In this document: piece by piece, positions 27,641 to 37,015 of the stretch
Position numbering within the stretch: position 1 is the first letter of the stretch
Layout of the letters: each line of letters opens with the position of its first letter
NCBI RefSeq assembly: GCF_017742215.1
Contig: NZ_JAGHKP010000002.1
Span: forward strand, 530,737 to 594,736
Origin: Chitinophaga chungangae
GTDB taxonomy: Bacteria > Bacteroidota > Bacteroidia > Chitinophagales > Chitinophagaceae
Length of the DNA: 64,000 nucleotides
Reading direction: 5' to 3'
Program-made: the position numbers and the translations under genes
The notes under the pieces: generated by a model
The model's input: the letters and a program-made list of their open reading frames with translations, nothing else
Told to the model about the DNA's origin: nothing
Databases searched by the model: none

Positions 27641-30151
27641 ATGACCGGCCGGAAACGAACCATAGCTTTAATTTTTTGCATCATCAGCTTCTTACCTCTC
27701 AGTGCTCAGTATAAGATCAGCGGTAAAGTAAAAGACGCACATACCCAGGAACTGATCCCCTTTGCCACACTTCAGTTTGTAGGCACCAACACCGGTATGG
27801 TCACCGACGCCGAAGGCTCGTTTCTTTTCGAACTACCCGCCATCCCTTCTGATTCGCTGCTGGTAAGAGTGATGGGATACCAGCGCACCGTGCTGTTCGT
27901 AGACCGTAACGTAAAAGAACAAACCCTGAATTTCGAAATCTCCCGCGGCGACGTTTCCCTCAAACAATACGAAATAAAAGCCAACGTCAACTTCGCTCTC
28001 ATCCTCCTGCGGCAGATCATCCGCCGCAAACCCGAAAATAACTACGACCGCCTCAGCAACTACCGCTACGAGATCTATAACAAACTCGAGCTTGACATCA
28101 AAAACCTCAATACCACCAAACTTTCCAGGAACCGCTTTACCAAACCTTTTTCGTTTATCCTCCAGAATATCGACAGCACCTCGGAAACCAAACCATTCCT
28201 CCCCGTGTTCCTGACGGAAAGCATTTCCGATTATTACTTCCAGCGCAGCCCGAAAAAGACCAAAGAGATCATCAAAGCATCCCGCACTTCCGGGCTGGAC
28301 AACGAAAGCGTTTCCAGGTTCCTCGGCGGCATGTACCAGAACATCAACGTATACGACAACCACATCCCTGTATTCGACAAAAGCTTCGTAAGCCCCATCA
28401 GCAACAGCGGCGCATTGTATTACAACTACCAGATCACGGACACGCAATACATCAATACCCATCGCTTCATCAAAATGAACTTCCAGCCCCGCAGGAAAGG
28501 CGAAAACGCTTTCATCGGTGAAATGTGGGTGCAGGATTCCACCTACGCCATCCAGAAAATGAGCATGTCCGTACCGGGCGAAGCGAATATCAACTTCGTC
28601 CGCAAAATCAGCATGGTACAGGAATACAAGCCCTTTGCCGACAGCAGCGGGTGGTTCCTCGCGAAAGACAAGTTCATTGTCGATTTCTGGACGCCGGGCA
28701 TCAAGCCCACCAAAAAGATGGACTTCATCGGCCGCAAAACTACCACTTACGAAAACGTAATGGTGAACGATACTTCCGTGACCAACCTTTTCGCGGAAAA
28801 ACGATACCCCGAGAACATCGTGTTGACAGACAGCGCGCGCAGCCGCCCAGAATCGTTCTGGGAAAATAACCGCCACGAAAGCCTCAGCAAAAACGAGCAG
28901 TCTATCTACAGAATGGTAGACACCCTGCAGAAAATGCCGCTTTTCCAAAAGTACTCCAACACCATCCGCTTCCTCGCCACCGGGTACAAACCCTTCGGCC
29001 CGATCGAATGGGGGCCGTACTGGTACCTGTTTTCACAGAACCGCCTGGAAGGTTTCAGAACGCGTATCGACCTGGGCACTACGCCCAAATTCAATAAAGA
29101 CCTTTACCTCAACGGTTACCTGGCATACGGTTTCAGCGATCAGCGTTTCAAAGGCAAGCTCTCCGCGCTCTGGCTGCTCAAACGGCATCCCCGCATGTAC
29201 GTATACGGCTCCTTCGTGCGCGACCTCGACAACGGCGCCAATTATTACGACGAAGTGGGAACGGACAATATCTTTTCCCTCGCCATCCGCAAGCCGGGCA
29301 TTCCGCAGAAGTTCATGCTGATCGACGAAAAACGCGCGGAGTTCTATAAGGAATATTTCTCCGGTTTTTCCCATCACCTGGCGGTAATACATAAACAGTT
29401 CCTCCCCTTCGCGCCGCTGCCCACCGGCACCTTCTTCCCCCACAACGGCAACGGGCTGGACCCGCTTACCAACACGGAAGTGGCCGTGAAACTGCGCTAT
29501 GCCTTCCGCGAAGAATTCCTCGAAGGCAACTATTACCGCTTCAGCCTGGGCAGCAAATACCCTATCGTGGAAGTAAAGTATTCACTCGGGCTGAAAGGCC
29601 TGCTCAAAAGCAATTACAACTACCACAAAGCCGCGTTCACCGTATCTGATTACATTAAAACACCGCCGTTCGGGCAGATCTACTACAATTTCTTCGGCGG
29701 CAAAATATTCAGCAACGGCGCACTGCCTTACACCATGCTGGAAATCCACCCCGGCAACGAAATTTACTATTACAACAAATACGCCTTCAATATGATGAAC
29801 CGCTACGAGTTCATCAGCGACCAATACGCCGGCTTCAACATCGAGCACACCATCGGCAGCGGCATCTTCAACTACATCCCCGGCGTCAGGAAGCTGAAAT
29901 TCCGCCAGTTCTGGACCGCCAAAGGCGTGATCGGCAAACTCAGCGAGGCGAACAAAACCCTCAACCTCAACGCAGGGTATCCTTTCAAAACACTGGAAGG
30001 CAATCCCTACATCGAGATCGGTACCGGCGTGGAAAACATCCTCAAATTCCTCCGCGTGGATTTTGTGTGGAGGGTAGCGCCGAAACCCCTCCCCTTCGAA
30101 CCATACGAAAAAAGGTTCGGGATCTTCGGCAGCTTCAGGTTACAATTCTAA
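27641..30151 (+). CDS. DUF5686 outer-membrane protein with carboxypeptidase-regulatory-like domain
   Basis: 836 aa. The signal peptide ends near PLSAQ. Residues about 25-110 are a CarboxypepD_reg-like beta-sandwich (ISGKVKDAHTQELIPFATLQF, GTNTGMVTDAEGSF). The DUF5686 region follows (IIRRKPENNYDRLSNYRYEIYNKLELDI), then a long beta-rich tail ending FGIFGSFRLQF, consistent with an outer-membrane barrel. Widely conserved in Bacteroidetes; function unknown. Confidence 0.88.
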   Translation: MTGRKRTIALIFCIISFLPLSAQYKISGKVKDAHTQELIPFATLQFVGTNTGMVTDAEGSFLFELPAIPSDSLLVRVMGYQRTVLFVDRNVKEQTLNFEISRGDVSLKQYEIKANVNFALILLRQIIRRKPENNYDRLSNYRYEIYNKLELDIKNLNTTKLSRNRFTKPFSFILQNIDSTSETKPFLPVFLTESISDYYFQRSPKKTKEIIKASRTSGLDNESVSRFLGGMYQNINVYDNHIPVFDKSFVSPISNSGALYYNYQITDTQYINTHRFIKMNFQPRRKGENAFIGEMWVQDSTYAIQKMSMSVPGEANINFVRKISMVQEYKPFADSSGWFLAKDKFIVDFWTPGIKPTKKMDFIGRKTTTYENVMVNDTSVTNLFAEKRYPENIVLTDSARSRPESFWENNRHESLSKNEQSIYRMVDTLQKMPLFQKYSNTIRFLATGYKPFGPIEWGPYWYLFSQNRLEGFRTRIDLGTTPKFNKDLYLNGYLAYGFSDQRFKGKLSALWLLKRHPRMYVYGSFVRDLDNGANYYDEVGTDNIFSLAIRKPGIPQKFMLIDEKRAEFYKEYFSGFSHHLAVIHKQFLPFAPLPTGTFFPHNGNGLDPLTNTEVAVKLRYAFREEFLEGNYYRFSLGSKYPIVEVKYSLGLKGLLKSNYNYHKAAFTVSDYIKTPPFGQIYYNFFGGKIFSNGALPYTMLEIHPGNEIYYYNKYAFNMMNRYEFISDQYAGFNIEHTIGSGIFNYIPGVRKLKFRQFWTAKGVIGKLSEANKTLNLNAGYPFKTLEGNPYIEIGTGVENILKFLRVDFVWRVAPKPLPFEPYEKRFGIFGSFRLQF

Positions 30152-30171
30152 ACAATGGATAAAAGGCCTGC

Positions 30172-30600
30172 TCAACGGCGCAATTCAAGCAATTGCTGCT
30201 GAAAGTCCAGCTGCATCTGCATCATCTGCTGTATCGCTTTGTTGCTCGATTGCAACATCTCGTCCAGCTTCCAGAAGATCTCTTTGTAATTCTTTAGTAT
30301 TTCGTACAATAACAGTTTGTCTTTCCTGAAATACTCCGCCAGCGCCGTCAGGTCCTGCAAGGGCGGCAGCTGCCCGCGCGAACCGGGTACGTCCCACTCG
30401 CCGAATATCTCCGAATAATGCACCCCCAGGATCTCCGCGATCTCCATCCAACGCGCCAGCGTGATCCGCTTTACATCCCCCCGCTCAATATTCCCGTACG
30501 CCGTCGCCCCGATGTTCAGCCGCTGCGCCACATACTCCTGTGTGTAATTCCTGGATTCCCTTAACCTGCGTATCCTGGGGCCAACATTCCGTTCCTTCAT
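30172..30600 (-). CDS. XRE-family helix-turn-helix regulator with C-terminal coiled-coil
   Basis: 142 aa. The N-terminal lambda-repressor-type HTH (IRRLRESRNYTQEYVAQRLN, AYGNIERGDVKRITL) is followed by a helical region (about 85-142) rich in Leu/Gln (ILKNYKEIFWKLDEML, MQMQLDFQQQLLELRR) likely to dimerise as a coiled coil. A type common in Chitinophagaceae; target unknown. Confidence 0.88.
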   Translation of the reverse strand: MKERNVGPRIRRLRESRNYTQEYVAQRLNIGATAYGNIERGDVKRITLARWMEIAEILGVHYSEIFGEWDVPGSRGQLPPLQDLTALAEYFRKDKLLLYEILKNYKEIFWKLDEMLQSSNKAIQQMMQMQLDFQQQLLELRR

Positions 30601-30739
30601 GAATTGTGGATGTGGCTAACAACCCTTCCATGAAAATAAAATTAGCAGATTGAGAAACTGCCTCCAAAAGTTTACGTCCCGTTCTAAGATATTCTCTATC
30701 AGCACTACAGGTAATCTCTGAAATCGTGAGGGACGAACA

Positions 30740-30766
30740 CAAAAAATGCACTCATTACGAGTGCAT
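30740..30766 (-). terminator. Second minus-strand terminator after vanZ-like gene
   Basis: ATGCACTC / GAGTGCAT around 5 nt; read on the minus strand it is followed by six T. Confidence 0.8.
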
Positions 30767-30782
30767 CCGTTTCAAATTTGCA

Positions 30783-30805
30783 AAAAAAATGCGGCCATCA
30801 GCCGC
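30783..30805 (-). terminator. First minus-strand terminator after vanZ-like gene
   Basis: GCGGC / GCCGC around 5 nt; on the minus strand it is followed by eight T. Confidence 0.75.
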
Positions 30806-30830
30806 GTCCATATCGTTTTACGAACAATCC

Positions 30831-31244
30831 CTATTTCAGGATACGCCGCCCTATCCACCAGTACACCAGCGCTCCCGACGCCGCACCCAAACTGTCCGCC
30901 AGAAAATCATACAGGTCAAAGCTCCGGTGTATCACCAGGTATTTCTGTATAAATTCTATCGCCAGCCCGTACAGCGACGCCGCCGCCACCATCCAGAACA
31001 GCGCCCATTTGCTCACGTTTCCTTTCTGCTTGTGAATGCCGTACGCCAGCAACAACACCGTGCCGCCAAACAACACGAAATGCACCACCTTGTCGATGTG
31101 CAGCATGTCGAAAGCAGACACCTGCGGGATCGCTTCGCCAGGAAGCGTGCATAAAAAAAGAATGAGAATGACCCATCCCATTGCTGGCAAATAATAACGG
31201 ATCATCCTCATGCTTAACTTATCGTTCGTATTTAATTCATTCAT
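30831..31244 (-). CDS. VanZ-like family membrane protein
   Basis: 137 aa with four predicted membrane helices and the VanZ-like hallmarks: DKVVHFVLFGGTVLLLAYG and the polar-helix segment SFDLYDFLADSLGAASGAL. The start overlaps an AGGAGAA ribosome-binding site embedded in the 3' end of gcvH, with only 3 nt between genes, so it is translationally linked to gcvH. Function beyond envelope-associated is not known. Confidence 0.88.
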   Translation of the reverse strand: MNELNTNDKLSMRMIRYYLPAMGWVILILFLCTLPGEAIPQVSAFDMLHIDKVVHFVLFGGTVLLLAYGIHKQKGNVSKWALFWMVAAASLYGLAIEFIQKYLVIHRSFDLYDFLADSLGAASGALVYWWIGRRILK

Positions 31245-31247
31245 CTT

Positions 31248-31628
31248 TTATTCTCCTACTAACGCCTTGTATGCGTCTGCGCTCAGCAGTCCGTCTACAT
31301 CGGCGGGGTTTTTCACCTCGATCTTTACCATCCAGCCCGCGCCGTATGGATCGGTATTTACCAGCTCGGGGCTGCCTTCCAGTGCTGCGTTCACTTCCTT
31401 CACCGTAGCCGCAACCGGCAGAAACAGGTCAGACACGGTTTTTACCGCTTCCACCGTACCGAAGATCTCTTCGGCGTTCAGGGATTTGCCCACCGTGGTA
31501 ATGTCCACAAACACAATGTCGCCCAGCTCGCGCTGCGCAAATTCAGTAATACCCACCGTTGCGGTGTTTCCTTCTAACAATACCCATTCGTGGTCTTTTG
31601 TGTAACGCAGTTGCGACGGAAAATTCAT
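31248..31628 (-). CDS. gcvH: Glycine cleavage system H protein
   Basis: 126 aa lipoyl carrier. The lipoylated lysine lies in [13 protein letters not shown] (K63). Start [16 protein letters not shown] matches the family. H protein shuttles the aminomethyl group between P, T and L proteins; none of these is in the window. Heads a two-gene unit with the vanZ-like gene, ended by two terminators. Confidence 0.97.
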   Translation of the reverse strand: MNFPSQLRYTKDHEWVLLEGNTATVGITEFAQRELGDIVFVDITTVGKSLNAEEIFGTVEAVKTVSDLFLPVAATVKEVNAALEGSPELVNTDPYGAGWMVKIEVKNPADVDGLLSADAYKALVGE

Positions 31629-31715
31629 GTCAAGTTTGATTTTGAGCGGTAAAAATAAAGATTGCCCCCGGAATTATAAAAACTTCTTGGGCCTGAATAT
31701 GTTAAAGTTCAATGA

Positions 31716-32378
31716 CTAAAACAGCAGGAACTTCTTTTTCAGCCTGATTTTCATCCTCACATCCCGCACCGGGCGGTTATTCCTGTCGGTTTTTACGGCG
31801 GCGATGCTGTCTATCACGTTCAGCCCTTTCACCACTTCCCCGAATACCGTGTAATGCTGGTCCAGGTGGGGCGCCCCGCCGGTCGTTTTATATACTTCCC
31901 GCTGGTCTACCGGCAGTTTGCGCCCGCCCAGCCGGGTTTGTTCCAGCGTATCCAGCTGCCCCTCCGTGAACTTCTTCCCCTGCACGATGTAGAACTGGCA
32001 GCCGTCGCTGGCTTTGGCGGGATTATCATCTCTCGCGGCCGCCAACACCCCTTTTTTATGGTACAGATCCAGCCGGAACTCCGCCGGGATCGTATAGCCG
32101 GTACCGCCATTGCCCAGCTGGGCGCCGGCCGCGGCCCTTTTCGAGTCCGGGTCGCCGCCCTGGATCATAAAATGTTGTATCACCCGGTGAAAAAGCAGGC
32201 TGTCGTAAAAATGTTTTTTCACCAGTTTGATGAAATTGTCGCGGTGAAGCGGCGTTTGATCGTACAGTTTGATGGTCATGGTGCCGTATTCCGTGATCAC
32301 CTTTACTTTGCGGTTGCGCTGCGCGCTGGCCGAAAGGCATGCGAAGGCAAGCAGTACCGCCAGGATCGTTTTTTGCAT
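31716..32378 (-). CDS. Secreted cyclophilin-type peptidyl-prolyl isomerase
   Basis: About 220 aa from MQKTILAVLLAF (32378), with a signal peptide cleaved near SASAQ. Cyclophilin motifs are visible: FHRVIQHFMIQGGDP, IPAEF and HYTVFGEVVKGLNVID. The insertion between strands (GRKLPVDQREVYKTTGGAPHLD) is seen in Bacteroidetes members. It likely assists folding in the periplasm. Confidence 0.93.
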   Translation of the reverse strand: MQKTILAVLLAFACLSASAQRNRKVKVITEYGTMTIKLYDQTPLHRDNFIKLVKKHFYDSLLFHRVIQHFMIQGGDPDSKRAAAGAQLGNGGTGYTIPAEFRLDLYHKKGVLAAARDDNPAKASDGCQFYIVQGKKFTEGQLDTLEQTRLGGRKLPVDQREVYKTTGGAPHLDQHYTVFGEVVKGLNVIDSIAAVKTDRNNRPVRDVRMKIRLKKKFLLF

Positions 32379-32465
32379 GTTGGTATTTGGGTTGGGTGTA
32401 GGCTTCGCGTCCGGCCCCGGGCTTGGGTTGCGTCGCACTCTTCAGCGGCGGGGGCGCTTTTCGGC

Positions 32466-32798
32466 TTATTCTTCAAAATAGGCGATCACATGTTCTTTCA
32501 GGAACCGCTCCTGTTCTTCCAGCCCCATTTTCGGCACGGGCTGCACTTCTTTGAAATGCGGCCATCCGTCCTTATCGCGGCCTTCCGGCTCAAAATAGCC
32601 GCTCTGGCTCAGCAGCGAGCATACCGCGATATGCATCAGGTCCTGTTTCTGTTCTTTCGTGAACTTCTTTTTAGGGCTGTTCAGCTCCTGTATGCCGATA
32701 AGCAGCAGCAATGCTTCCATATTCGGCGTTTTGCCGAAACGTTCGGTGAGCATGTCTTCCACTTTTTTCCATCTTTTATCGAAATCTTCGTTGTCCAT
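32466..32798 (-). CDS. Small conserved protein of unknown function
   Basis: 110 aa from MDNEDFDKRWKKVEDML (32798). Soluble, helical and charged, with RFGKTPNMEALLLLIGIQELN and KQDLMHIAVCSLLSQSGYF. No named family recognised, though the pattern looks like a conserved Bacteroidetes protein. It lies directly upstream of the cyclophilin gene, 87 nt apart, possibly co-transcribed. A TACATTTG box sits 59 nt upstream. Confidence 0.75.
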   Translation of the reverse strand: MDNEDFDKRWKKVEDMLTERFGKTPNMEALLLLIGIQELNSPKKKFTKEQKQDLMHIAVCSLLSQSGYFEPEGRDKDGWPHFKEVQPVPKMGLEEQERFLKEHVIAYFEE

Positions 32799-32857
32799 CA
32801 GTCGGTTTTTATATTTTTCCCGTACATGGCATACCTCTTGCAGCCTCAAACGGACAA

Positions 32858-32865
32858 CAAATGTA
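32858..32865 (-). promoter_or_regulatory. TAnnTTTG promoter box upstream of the 110-aa protein
   Basis: Minus-strand TACATTTG with a poly-T/TTTG stretch a short way upstream; -33 spacing is not ideal. Confidence 0.45.
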
Positions 32866-33055
32866 CGGTTTACACAAAAAATTGATGTAAATATCAAACC
32901 GCTTTCTTAAATTGGAATTTTTTGTAAACCATATCTGCTTACCCGGGAAGCCGTTCAACTGCCTCTTTTAACAGCAATTTAACGGCGCAGGTTCCGCCAT
33001 GGGAGTAGGTTTAAACGAGTAAAACGCTATTTTAGCAGCCTTGAAATGTAATTAC

Positions 33056-34057
33056 ATGGAAAATACATCGTACGACATTCGTCAACTCAACGACAAGATT
33101 CACCAGGCCAGCTCTTTTGTAGATCTCCTGAACATGGAGATCAATAAAGTGATCGTTGGCCAGAAGTACATGGTGGAGCGCCTGATGATCGGCCTGCTCG
33201 CCCAGGGCCACGTGCTGCTCGAAGGGGTGCCCGGTTTGGCTAAAACCCTGTCTATCAAATCACTGTCTTCCGCCATTAACGCGCGTTTTTCCCGTATCCA
33301 GTTCACGCCAGACCTGTTGCCGGCCGACGTTGTAGGTACCATGATCTACAACCAGCAACGCAACGAGTTCATGGTGCGCAAAGGCCCGATCTTCGCCAAC
33401 TTTATTTTGGCGGACGAGATCAACCGCGCCCCCGCCAAAGTGCAGAGCGCCCTGCTGGAAGCCATGCAGGAAAAACAGGTCACCATCGGCGACACCACTT
33501 TTAAACTGGAAGAACCTTTCCTGGTGCTGGCCACCCAGAACCCGATCGAACAGGAAGGCACTTATACGCTGCCTGAAGCCCAGGTGGACCGTTTTATGCT
33601 GAAAGTCGTGATCGGTTACCCCACCAAGGAAGAAGAGCGCCACATCATCCGCCAGAACCTGCAGCCCGACGGGCAAACGAAGATCAATCCCGTGGTGAAC
33701 CCGCAGGACATTCTCGACGCCCGCAAGCTCGTTCGCCAGGTGTACATGGACGAAAAGATCGAACAATACATCATCGACGTGGTGTTTGCCACCCGCAACC
33801 CCGAAGATTACAAGCTCGCCAAACTGAAGCCGCTCATCGCATACGGCGGTTCGCCCCGCGCTTCCATCAACCTCGCGCTTGCATCCAAAGCTTACGCTTT
33901 TATGAAACGCAGGGGTTATGTGATCCCGGAAGACGTGCGCAGCGTTTGTTTCGACGTGATGCGCCACCGCGTGGGCCTTACCTACGAAGCCGAAGCCGAG
34001 AACGTGACCAGCGAAAACATCCTGAGCGAGATACTGAACGCCGTGGAAGTGCCATGA
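33056..34057 (+). CDS. MoxR-family AAA+ ATPase
   Basis: 333 aa from MENTSYDIRQ (33056). Walker A GVPGLAKT (57-64), Walker B FILADEINRAP, sensor ATQNPIEQEGTY and the C-terminal lid SPRASINLALASKA are intact. MoxR proteins act with VWA proteins as chaperones for metal insertion or complex maturation. First gene of the Bat-type operon; a DUF58 gene follows 25 nt later. Confidence 0.94.
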   Translation: MENTSYDIRQLNDKIHQASSFVDLLNMEINKVIVGQKYMVERLMIGLLAQGHVLLEGVPGLAKTLSIKSLSSAINARFSRIQFTPDLLPADVVGTMIYNQQRNEFMVRKGPIFANFILADEINRAPAKVQSALLEAMQEKQVTIGDTTFKLEEPFLVLATQNPIEQEGTYTLPEAQVDRFMLKVVIGYPTKEEERHIIRQNLQPDGQTKINPVVNPQDILDARKLVRQVYMDEKIEQYIIDVVFATRNPEDYKLAKLKPLIAYGGSPRASINLALASKAYAFMKRRGYVIPEDVRSVCFDVMRHRVGLTYEAEAENVTSENILSEILNAVEVP

Positions 34058-34082
34058 GCCGTGAATTAAAACCTGCAACAAC

Positions 34083-34949
34083 ATGGAGACTTCAGAAATA
34101 CTCAAGAAGGTCCGCCAGCTGGAAATAAAAACCAAAGGGCTTACCAATCACATCTTCGCAGGCGAATACCACAGCGCCTTCAAAGGCAGGGGCATGTCGT
34201 TCAGCGAAGTGCGCGATTACCACTTCGGAGACGACGTGCGGTCTATCGACTGGAACGTGACCGCGCGTTTTAATCACCCTTTCGTGAAAGTATTCGAAGA
34301 AGAACGTGAGCTGACCGTGATGCTGCTGGTAGACGTGAGCGAAAGCGAGACCTTCGGCACCGCCACCCATACCAAACGCAGCCTCGTTACCGAGCTCTGC
34401 GCCGTGCTGGCCTTCTCCGCCATCAAAAACAACGACAAGGTGGGCGTTATCTTTTTCAGCGACGGCATGGAAAAATACATCCCGCCGAAAAAAGGGAAAT
34501 CGCACATCCTTTTTATCATACGCGAACTGCTTTCCTTTACGCCTAAACGTAAAGGAACCAATATTTCCGAAACGCTGCGCTTCTTCAACAATGCCGCGAA
34601 AAAACGCAGCATCGTGTTTATGCTCAGCGACTTTTTCTCCGGCAATTACCAGGATGCGCTCAACATCGCCGCTAAAAAACACGACGTGGTGGGCGTGCAG
34701 GTATACGACCCGCGCGACAAAGACCTGCCCGCGGTAGGCCTCATGCGCATGACGGACGGGGAAACCGGCGCATCGCAATGGGTAGATACCAGCGACAAAA
34801 AAGTACGACAATACTACGCCCAGCAGTTTCAGCAGCATGCGCAATATTGCAAAACGGCGTTCGTCAAAAGCGGGGCGGACCTCATCAGCATCAGAACAGA
34901 CGAAGATTACGTGAAAGCATTGCAAACATTTTTCCTGAACAGGGTTTAA
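34083..34949 (+). CDS. DUF58 domain protein of the Bat operon
   Basis: 288 aa. DUF58/VWA-like fold: the signature GRGMSFSEVRDYHFGDDVRSIDWNVTAR and a degenerate MIDAS strand VMLLVDVSESETF are present. No signal peptide, so cytoplasmic. Such proteins are almost always next to MoxR. The following gene starts 6 nt after its stop. Confidence 0.93.
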   Translation: METSEILKKVRQLEIKTKGLTNHIFAGEYHSAFKGRGMSFSEVRDYHFGDDVRSIDWNVTARFNHPFVKVFEEERELTVMLLVDVSESETFGTATHTKRSLVTELCAVLAFSAIKNNDKVGVIFFSDGMEKYIPPKKGKSHILFIIRELLSFTPKRKGTNISETLRFFNNAAKKRSIVFMLSDFFSGNYQDALNIAAKKHDVVGVQVYDPRDKDLPAVGLMRMTDGETGASQWVDTSDKKVRQYYAQQFQQHAQYCKTAFVKSGADLISIRTDEDYVKALQTFFLNRV

Positions 34950-34955
34950 GACTAC

Positions 34956-35966
34956 ATGAAAGGAATCAGAAATATATTCGTTTATACCTTGCTGGCGGGC
35001 CTTTTCATAGCCGGCCGCGCGCAGGCGCAGGACCAGCAGGGAACTGAACAGTATAACGACTATTTTAAAGTGACGGCCCGGCCGGACACCACATCTATCC
35101 GCATCGGCGAGCCCGTGAAGATCAGCATCACCACAAGGGTCGTGATCCGTTCGCTGAAAGGCGCCAACATCAAAGTGGTGTTTCCCAATCTCCCGGATTC
35201 CATCAACCACATCGAAGTGGTGGAGCGCACGCCGCTGGACACCACCGGTTCCACCGAAGACGAAAAATACTGGAAGCAGGTGCTTACCGTTACCAGCTTC
35301 GATTCCGGCCGCTGGGAACTGCCGCCCATGAAGTTCGAGGTGTTCTCCGTGTCCGACGGGTCGTACGATTCGGTGTTCACCGACCCGATCTTCATTGATG
35401 TGAACACCGTGCCGGTAGATACCACCAAGGCTTTTAAGCCGATCAAGCCGTTGCGAACGGTGGCATGGAATATCCTCGATTACTGGCCTTACCTGCTCGC
35501 GCTGCTGCTGGTGATCACGGCGGTGACGTTGTATTTCGCTTACTGGCGCAAAAAACCGAAAGCGAAACCCGCGCCCCTCAAACCCCTGAAAACGCCGTTC
35601 GAAGTCGCCATGGAACAGCTGCATCAGCTGGAAAACGAAAAGCCATGGAACACGGACGTCAAATTATATTACACACAGCTCACCGACGTGCTGCGCCATT
35701 ATTTCGAGCAGCAGTTCCACATCGCGGCGCTGGAGCAAACCACCGCCGAACTGTTGCAGAACATCAAACCCGTGACGGTGCTGAACCAGCAGCGGGAAAA
35801 GATCCAGCACATCCTCACGCTGGCGGACCTGGCCAAGTTCGCCAAACTGCAGCCCGCACCGCATGAGCATGAGGACTGCCTGCAAAAAGCCATTGCAGTG
35901 GTAGAATGGACGAAACGCGCCGTTACCGCTCAAACCGAACAACTGCCCGAGGGCACAAATCAGTAG
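34956..35966 (+). CDS. BatD/DUF4381-like membrane protein of the Bat operon
   Basis: 336 aa. A signal peptide (to about RAQAQD) is followed by a periplasmic beta-rich domain (TSIRIGEPVKISITTRVV, WELPPMKFEVF), one membrane helix (YWPYLLALLLVITAVTLYF) and a cytoplasmic helical tail with LYYTQLTDVLRHYFEQQF, typical of DUF4381. It probably links the VWA protein to the membrane (inference). Separated by 7 nt from the VWA gene. Confidence 0.85.
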   Translation: MKGIRNIFVYTLLAGLFIAGRAQAQDQQGTEQYNDYFKVTARPDTTSIRIGEPVKISITTRVVIRSLKGANIKVVFPNLPDSINHIEVVERTPLDTTGSTEDEKYWKQVLTVTSFDSGRWELPPMKFEVFSVSDGSYDSVFTDPIFIDVNTVPVDTTKAFKPIKPLRTVAWNILDYWPYLLALLLVITAVTLYFAYWRKKPKAKPAPLKPLKTPFEVAMEQLHQLENEKPWNTDVKLYYTQLTDVLRHYFEQQFHIAALEQTTAELLQNIKPVTVLNQQREKIQHILTLADLAKFAKLQPAPHEHEDCLQKAIAVVEWTKRAVTAQTEQLPEGTNQ

Positions 35967-35973
35967 ATGAAGC

Positions 35974-36984
35974 ATGAACGCTGAACTTTGGAAAGATATT
36001 CAATTCGCATACCCGGCCTTTTTCTGGCTGCTGCTGCTCATTCCCGTAATGATCTGGTGGTTTTTCAGCACCGGCCGCAAACTCCAGGGATCGGTACAGG
36101 TCAGTTCGCTGCAGGGGCTGAAAGGTTTGCCCGTGTCGTGGAAGATCCGTTTCAGGCCGCTGCTGCTGGTATTGCGCGTGATCGCGTTCGCCGCGCTGGT
36201 GATCGCTCTCGCCCGCCCGCAAACTTCCAACACCTCTGAAAATATCGACAGCGAAGGCATCGACATCGTGCTGAGCATCGACATTTCGGGCAGTATGCTC
36301 GCCGAAGACCTGCGGCCCAACCGCATGGAAGCCGCGAAAAAAACCGCGATGGATTTTGTGGACAGCCGCATCAGCGACCGCATCGGCCTCGTGATATTTT
36401 CCGGCGAGAGTTTTACGCAATGCCCCATCACCATGGACCATGGTGTGCTGAAACAACAGCTCATGCAGATCCGCAGCGGCATGCTGCAAGACGGTACCGC
36501 CATCGGCATGGGCCTCGCAACGGCCGTAGACCGCCTGCGCGCCAGCAAAGCGAAAAGCAAGGTGATCGTATTGCTGACGGACGGCGTGAACAACACCGGC
36601 CTGGTAGACCCGCTCACCGCGCTCGAAATAGCTAAAGCATACAAGGTAAAAGTATACACCGTGGGCGTGGGCACCATCGGCAAAGCCCCCTCTCCCGCCA
36701 CCATGCCTGACGGCAGCATCCAGATGCAAATGGTGGACGTGCAGATCGACGAACCGCTGATGAAAAAGATCGCCACCGAAACCGGCGGGCGTTATTTCCG
36801 CGCAACAGACAACGCTTCCCTGCAAAACATCTACCACGAGATCGACAAGCTCGAGCGCACCAAAGTAGAGATCACCTCTTACAAACGTTACCAGGAGCAC
36901 TTCTTCCCGCTGGCGATCATCGCGCTGGCCTGCATGCTGCTCGAAACCGTGCTGCGTTACACGCTCTTCAGGCGCCTGCCGTAG
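35974..36984 (+). CDS. BatA-like VWA-domain membrane protein
   Basis: 336 aa with an N-terminal membrane helix (FFWLLLLIPVMIWWF) and a second near residue 65-80, then a VWA domain with intact MIDAS DISGS (103-107), TFTQCP-type loop and LTDGVNNTG. A final membrane helix (FPLAIIALACMLLETVL) ends the protein. Fits BatA of aerotolerance operons. No second VWA gene, TPR gene or full BatD follows; rsgA is next. Confidence 0.92.
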   Translation: MNAELWKDIQFAYPAFFWLLLLIPVMIWWFFSTGRKLQGSVQVSSLQGLKGLPVSWKIRFRPLLLVLRVIAFAALVIALARPQTSNTSENIDSEGIDIVLSIDISGSMLAEDLRPNRMEAAKKTAMDFVDSRISDRIGLVIFSGESFTQCPITMDHGVLKQQLMQIRSGMLQDGTAIGMGLATAVDRLRASKAKSKVIVLLTDGVNNTGLVDPLTALEIAKAYKVKVYTVGVGTIGKAPSPATMPDGSIQMQMVDVQIDEPLMKKIATETGGRYFRATDNASLQNIYHEIDKLERTKVEITSYKRYQEHFFPLAIIALACMLLETVLRYTLFRRLP

Positions 36985-37003
36985 CCGCCTGCACGATTTC
37001 GCT

Positions 37004-37011
37004 TATATTTG
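37004..37011 (+). promoter_or_regulatory. TAnnTTTG promoter box for rsgA, adjacent to the start
   Basis: TATATTTG, then CACC, then the GTG start. The predicted transcript start falls on or next to the G of GTG. Confidence 0.55.
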
Positions 37012-37015
37012 CACC

